A stretch of 34,044 bases of DNA from Candidatus Eiseniibacteriota bacterium. Its GTDB lineage: Bacteria > Eisenbacteria > RBG-16-71-46. Under the pieces are notes generated by a model. It saw only the letters and a program-made list of their open reading frames with translations, was not told the origin of the DNA and did no database searches. A program made the translations under genes and the position numbers. This document shows, one piece after another, positions 31,014-34,044 of the stretch (positions are counted from its first letter, which is position 1; every line of letters starts with the position of its first letter). The DNA lies in assembly GCA_005893225.1 (NCBI GenBank), contig VBOT01000021.1, positions 10,969 to 45,012 of the forward strand, given 5' to 3'.

Positions 31014-32033
31014 ATGGAAATCCCCGGAGGGCCGACCCCGGGCGAGGGCCCGAGGGCCGACGACGAGGCGCTGCGCCGGTGGCTGCAGAGCAGTCTGCTC
31101 GGGCGCCCGGACCCCGCGCCCGAAATCGTGTCGCTCCAGCGGCGGCCGGTGGCCGAGGACACCTCGTACCCGTGCGAAGTCATCACCATGACGCTCGCCG
31201 GAGGCGCCACCGCCGAGATCTTCCTCAAGATATTCGGCCGTTCCGAGTCTCCCAGTGATGATATTTCGCTGCGCTATGAACGGGAGCTGCGGGTCTATCG
31301 CGATGTGCTGGAGGGAGCCAACCTCGGCACCCCCAGCTTCCGGGGCTCGCTCCGTTCGCCCGAGCGATCGTGGCTGGCGCTCGAGTTCGTCCCGGGCGAT
31401 CGGCTTCACTGGCGCGACTCGACCCTGTTCATCGCCGCGGCAGCCTGGCTCGCCCGCATGCAGGCTCACTTCACCGCGCACCCCGAACACCTGGGCGAAA
31501 CTTCGTTCCTGATCCGCCACGACACCGCGTTCTTCCGGTTTCACGCCGACGAGGCCCTGCACGCGGTGTCGCAACTCTCTCCCGTCCTCGCGGAACGCCT
31601 CGCGCAGGTGCTCGAGGACTACGACCGGAACATCGAGGTCATGACTCGCGAGCCGGCCACGTTGATCCATGGCTCCTTCAGCAAGCACGACATCCTGGTC
31701 GAGACGTCGGCGGATCCCCCCCGCCTCTGCCCGATCGACTGGGAACAGGCGGGGCTGGGATCGCCCTTCTACGATCTGGCATTCCTCACCGACGGCTGGA
31801 AGCCCCCCACGCTGGACCGGATGTGGGATGCTTATAGGGACGAGTTCGCGAGGCACCGGCTCGACCGCCCCAACTGGGATCGCTTGCATCTTCTCGTGCC
31901 GTGTTTTCGCCTGCACAAGATCCTCATGACCCTCGGCAAATCGTCGGCTCGCGGCTTCAACGAAGCGGCCGTCGGCAAGCTCGTGGAAACGGCCTGGCGC
32001 CTCCGGCGGGCGCTGGCGGGAGACTACTCGTGA
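31014..32033 (+). CDS. APH-fold phosphotransferase with degenerate catalytic motif (predicted pseudokinase)
   Basis: Start at ATG 31014, one codon after the GTG used by the track; AGGGA lies upstream. The 339-aa product has the aminoglycoside phosphotransferase/choline-kinase fold: the ATP-binding lysine in AEIFLKIFG, FRGSLRSPERSWLALEFVPGDRL (hinge), WLARMQAHF, the catalytic region LIHGSFSKHDILVE, and the metal-binding CPIDWEQAGLGSPFYDLAFL. The family motif is HGDxxxxN; here it reads HGSFSKHD, so the catalytic Asp is Ser and the Asn is Asp. The later Asp (IDWE) is intact. The protein may bind nucleotide without transferring phosphate, or use altered chemistry. Its TGA overlaps the next start (GTGA), so the kinases are translationally coupled. 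Substrate unknown; the family name does not imply antibiotic resistance. Confidence 0.85.
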   Translation: MEIPGGPTPGEGPRADDEALRRWLQSSLLGRPDPAPEIVSLQRRPVAEDTSYPCEVITMTLAGGATAEIFLKIFGRSESPSDDISLRYERELRVYRDVLEGANLGTPSFRGSLRSPERSWLALEFVPGDRLHWRDSTLFIAAAAWLARMQAHFTAHPEHLGETSFLIRHDTAFFRFHADEALHAVSQLSPVLAERLAQVLEDYDRNIEVMTREPATLIHGSFSKHDILVETSADPPRLCPIDWEQAGLGSPFYDLAFLTDGWKPPTLDRMWDAYRDEFARHRLDRPNWDRLHLLVPCFRLHKILMTLGKSSARGFNEAAVGKLVETAWRLRRALAGDYS

Positions 32034-33049
32034 GTCGAAAAGAACCGGTGGCGGTCTGCAACTACTCCGTGGCCGAGCATCCCGCGGCCCGGGCGTGGCG
32101 CGAATTGGGCTCCGACCCGCGCACACCCGTCATCGTCGAGACCTGGAGAGGAATGAAGACGACCAAGCCGGCGATCTATCGACTCGGCTTCGGCGACGCC
32201 GAATCCTCCTCGGTCTTCGTCAAGTGGTTCCTGGGACAGAGCCCCGACGTGGAGCGCACCGTCTACGAGGAGATCCTGCCCCGGCTCCCCGTCACGGGGC
32301 CGCGCTACCACGGATGCATCGAGACCGGCGACGCGAGCACCTGGCTCTTCGTCGAGGATGTCGGGAGCCAGCGCCTCTCGCCTTCCGACCCCGCGCAGCG
32401 CGCCCTGGCGGCGCGCTGGCTGGGGACGCTGCACACCCGTGCCCTCGAGGTCGGCGCCGCGGCGAGCCTGCCGGAGGCCGGACCGCCCCGCTACCTGGCG
32501 AATCTGCACGCGTCGCGCGAGGCCATCCGCAAGTGCCTGAAGAAGCCGATCCTGACCGCCGATGACCGGTGCGTGCTCGACGGCGTCCTCGCCCAGCTCG
32601 ATTACCTGGAGAGTCGCTGGCCGAGCCTCGAGAGGGAGTGCGACGCCCTGCCCCGCACCCTCACCCACGGGGACTTCCGGCCCAAGAACGTGAGGGTTCG
32701 CCGGCAGGGAGCCGGGCTCGTGATCAATCCCATCGACTGGGAGACGGCGGGCTGGGGCGTGCCGGTCGCCGACCTGGCCCCGGGGCGGGGGCGGGGGCTG
32801 GAGAGCCAGGTGGACCTGGAGGTGTATGCGTCGATGGTTCAGAGGGTGTGGCCGGACCTCGATTCGAACCTGATCGGCAGGATGGTCGTCATGGGCAGCA
32901 TCTTTCGCACGCTTGCGGCGATCGAGTGGTCGTGCGTCAGTCTCGGGTTCGACGAGCCGGTGTTCCTCCTCGAGCCGATCGCCTCGATGAGCTCCTACCG
33001 CAAGAGGCTCTCCATGTTCCTCGAGGCGGCGGCGGAGTGGCTGACATGA
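32030..33049 (+). CDS. APH-fold small-molecule kinase, catalytic motifs intact
   Basis: GTG 32030 overlaps the preceding stop (GTGA); the track ORF at 31901 merely reads through the previous gene. The 339-aa protein has the ATP lysine in SSVFVKWFLG, WLFVEDVGSQRL (hinge), ARWLGTLHTRAL, the full catalytic motif HGDFRPKN in THGDFRPKNVRV, and INPIDWETAGWGVPVADLA. It belongs to the aminoglycoside phosphotransferase/choline-kinase/homoserine-kinase group, which phosphorylates a hydroxyl on a small molecule or sugar in the cytoplasm. The stretch after DLA is Gly/Arg-rich (PGRGRGLES), shorter than usual for this loop. The ATG of the third kinase overlaps its stop (ATGA). A UXS-like enzyme upstream hints at a sugar-nucleotide or glycan substrate; this is inference. 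Confidence 0.86.
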   Translation: MSRKEPVAVCNYSVAEHPAARAWRELGSDPRTPVIVETWRGMKTTKPAIYRLGFGDAESSSVFVKWFLGQSPDVERTVYEEILPRLPVTGPRYHGCIETGDASTWLFVEDVGSQRLSPSDPAQRALAARWLGTLHTRALEVGAAASLPEAGPPRYLANLHASREAIRKCLKKPILTADDRCVLDGVLAQLDYLESRWPSLERECDALPRTLTHGDFRPKNVRVRRQGAGLVINPIDWETAGWGVPVADLAPGRGRGLESQVDLEVYASMVQRVWPDLDSNLIGRMVVMGSIFRTLAAIEWSCVSLGFDEPVFLLEPIASMSSYRKRLSMFLEAAAEWLT

Positions 33050-34044
33050 TCGAGGGGCTGGAGCGCGCCTTCGCCGGGGCCGGCCAGGAGATGCCGCCCG
33101 GCCTGGATCGAGCCCTGAGCGAGGCGGTTCGAGGCTCGGGGGGTCCCATCCGGCTGATCGAGCACCGAGAGCTCAAGGCCGCCGTTATCCGCCTGCGCCT
33201 GGAGGTGGCGGGCGAGGTCCGCGCGGTGGTGGTGAAGCGCCTGCGCCCGGCGGAGGCCCGCCGCAACCAGCTCGCGATCCAGCGCTGGCTGCCGGCCGGA
33301 GACATGGGCGGCATGGCGCCCGAGTTGCTGGGCGCCGCTTCGGACCTCACCGGGGAGCGGGTGTGGCAGATCTACGAGGATCTCGGGGACTGGTCCCTGA
33401 ACGGCGAGGAGCCCGGGGCCGAGCGCGTGGCGGCCGGCGTGCGCGAGATCGCGCGCATGCACGGCCGTTTCTCCGATCACCCGGTGCTCGGCGAGTGCCG
33501 CCTTCACGGTGGAAGCCTCGACTTCGGCGCCTTCGAGGCCAACCTGCGGGATGCGACGCGAGCCCTGGAGGCGCTGCGGCCTCCGGGCCTTACACCCACC
33601 TCGGAGCAGGTCGCGCTCCGGGACCGGCTGCTCGCGCGCCTCGGTCGGCTCGCCGGCGAGACACCCATGCGCCGGGAGGCCCAGGCGGAGCTCGGCGGGC
33701 CCGAGACCCTGCTCCACGGCGATCTCTGGACGACCAACACCTTCGTCGAGGCCCTCGACGGAGGGTTTCGGGTGCGGCTCATCGACTGGGATCACGCCGG
33801 GGTCGGACCGGCGGCCTACGACCTGTCCACCCTGTTGCTGCGGTTCGCGCGCGAGCGCCGGCCGTGGATCCTCGACTGCTACCGGCGCGGCCCCGAGCGA
33901 GCCTGGCGCTTGCCCGGGACCGACCCTCTCAACCTCATGTTCGAGACCTTCGAGCTCTCCCGCTACGCGAGCCGCATCATCTGGCCCGCCATCGCGCTGC
34001 TCTACCGCCGCGTGACCTGGGGCTTCGACGAGCTCCAGGCGGTG
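33046..34044 (+). CDS. Third APH-fold kinase, runs off the 3' window edge (absent from the ORF track)
   Basis: ATG 33046 overlaps the preceding TGA (ATGA). I translated the frame to the last base, 333 codons with no stop, so the gene is cut by the window end and was not listed. The protein opens MIEGLERAFAGAGQEMPPGL and has the ATP lysine in RAVVVKRLRP, VWQIYEDLGDWSL (hinge), REIARMHGRF, the intact catalytic HGDLWTTN in LLHGDLWTTNTFVE, LIDWDHAGVGPAAYDLSTLL and a C-terminal helical bundle (RYASRIIWPAIALLYRRV). Most of the fold is present. It completes a run of three coupled kinases that differ strongly from one another in sequence, so they are not recent duplicates. Confidence 0.87.
   Translation, partial: MIEGLERAFAGAGQEMPPGLDRALSEAVRGSGGPIRLIEHRELKAAVIRLRLEVAGEVRAVVVKRLRPAEARRNQLAIQRWLPAGDMGGMAPELLGAASDLTGERVWQIYEDLGDWSLNGEEPGAERVAAGVREIARMHGRFSDHPVLGECRLHGGSLDFGAFEANLRDATRALEALRPPGLTPTSEQVALRDRLLARLGRLAGETPMRREAQAELGGPETLLHGDLWTTNTFVEALDGGFRVRLIDWDHAGVGPAAYDLSTLLLRFARERRPWILDCYRRGPERAWRLPGTDPLNLMFETFELSRYASRIIWPAIALLYRRVTWGFDELQAV

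Noticed and set aside
31014-34044. Aminoglycoside resistance genes
   Set aside because: The fold is shared with choline, homoserine and sugar kinases; nothing in the sequence or neighbourhood points to antibiotics.
1-34044. CRISPR array, prophage or insertion sequence
   Set aside because: No regularly spaced direct repeats, no Cas, integrase, transposase or phage structural genes found.

Overview
The window is a GC-rich bacterial chromosome segment with no rRNA, tRNA, phage, plasmid or CRISPR content that I can see. Three predicted secreted proteins (414-aa post-COAP-like protein, Kelch protein, cupredoxin) end in the same FlgD-like / type IX-type C-terminal domain (NP near the start, a D..GR turn, then G[IV]Y[FVY][VL]RL). 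Together with the predicted outer-membrane barrel and UDP-sugar and heptosyltransferase-like enzymes, this suggests a diderm of the FCB sphere, for example Candidatus Eisenbacteria or a relative. That placement is inference.

Layout. 1-3.3 kb: 3' part of creD (+), a convergent secreted post-COAP-like protein (-), a gene-free stretch and a small unknown gene (-). 3.3-6.5 kb: a Cys/Met-metabolism PLP enzyme (-), divergent from a GT9 glycosyltransferase and a SAM hydrolase (+). 6.6-11.2 kb (-): a GT2-polysaccharide deacetylase fusion, an S41 C-terminal processing protease and a class I/II aminotransferase. 11.4-12.8 kb (+): a NagZ-type GH3 hexosaminidase. 12.86-16.33 kb (-): a long Kelch/FnIII surface protein split by one in-frame TAG. 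16.47-18.71 kb (+): a predicted monoheme cytochrome-porin fusion followed by a type 1 copper protein whose gene carries a one-base frameshift. 18.65-25.87 kb (-): DUF4097 protein, bactofilin-like membrane protein, VTT-family membrane protein, HyuA and HyuB, mostly joined by ATGA stop/start overlaps. 26.1-29.2 kb (-): a small lipoprotein, then cystathionine gamma-lyase/synthase and cystathionine beta-synthase (reverse transsulfuration). 29.55-34.04 kb (+): an AT-rich intergenic island, a UDP-glucuronate-decarboxylase-like SDR and three tandem APH-fold kinases; the last kinase runs off the window and is missing from the ORF track.

Most notable: (i) the Cyc2-like cytochrome-porin beside a cupredoxin with a sorting domain, a candidate electron conduit across the outer membrane; (ii) three translationally coupled APH-fold kinases, the first with a broken catalytic motif; (iii) three long stem-loop repeat elements sitting at gene ends, one apparently inside the hyuA reading frame and one forming the tail of hyuB; (iv) a one-polypeptide GT2-NodB fusion; (v) a short candidate transcript with a consensus -35 and a good intrinsic terminator between the transsulfuration operon and the lipoprotein. 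The TAG, the frameshift and a possible third lesion near 3.2 kb could be real decay or sequence error; reads would decide.
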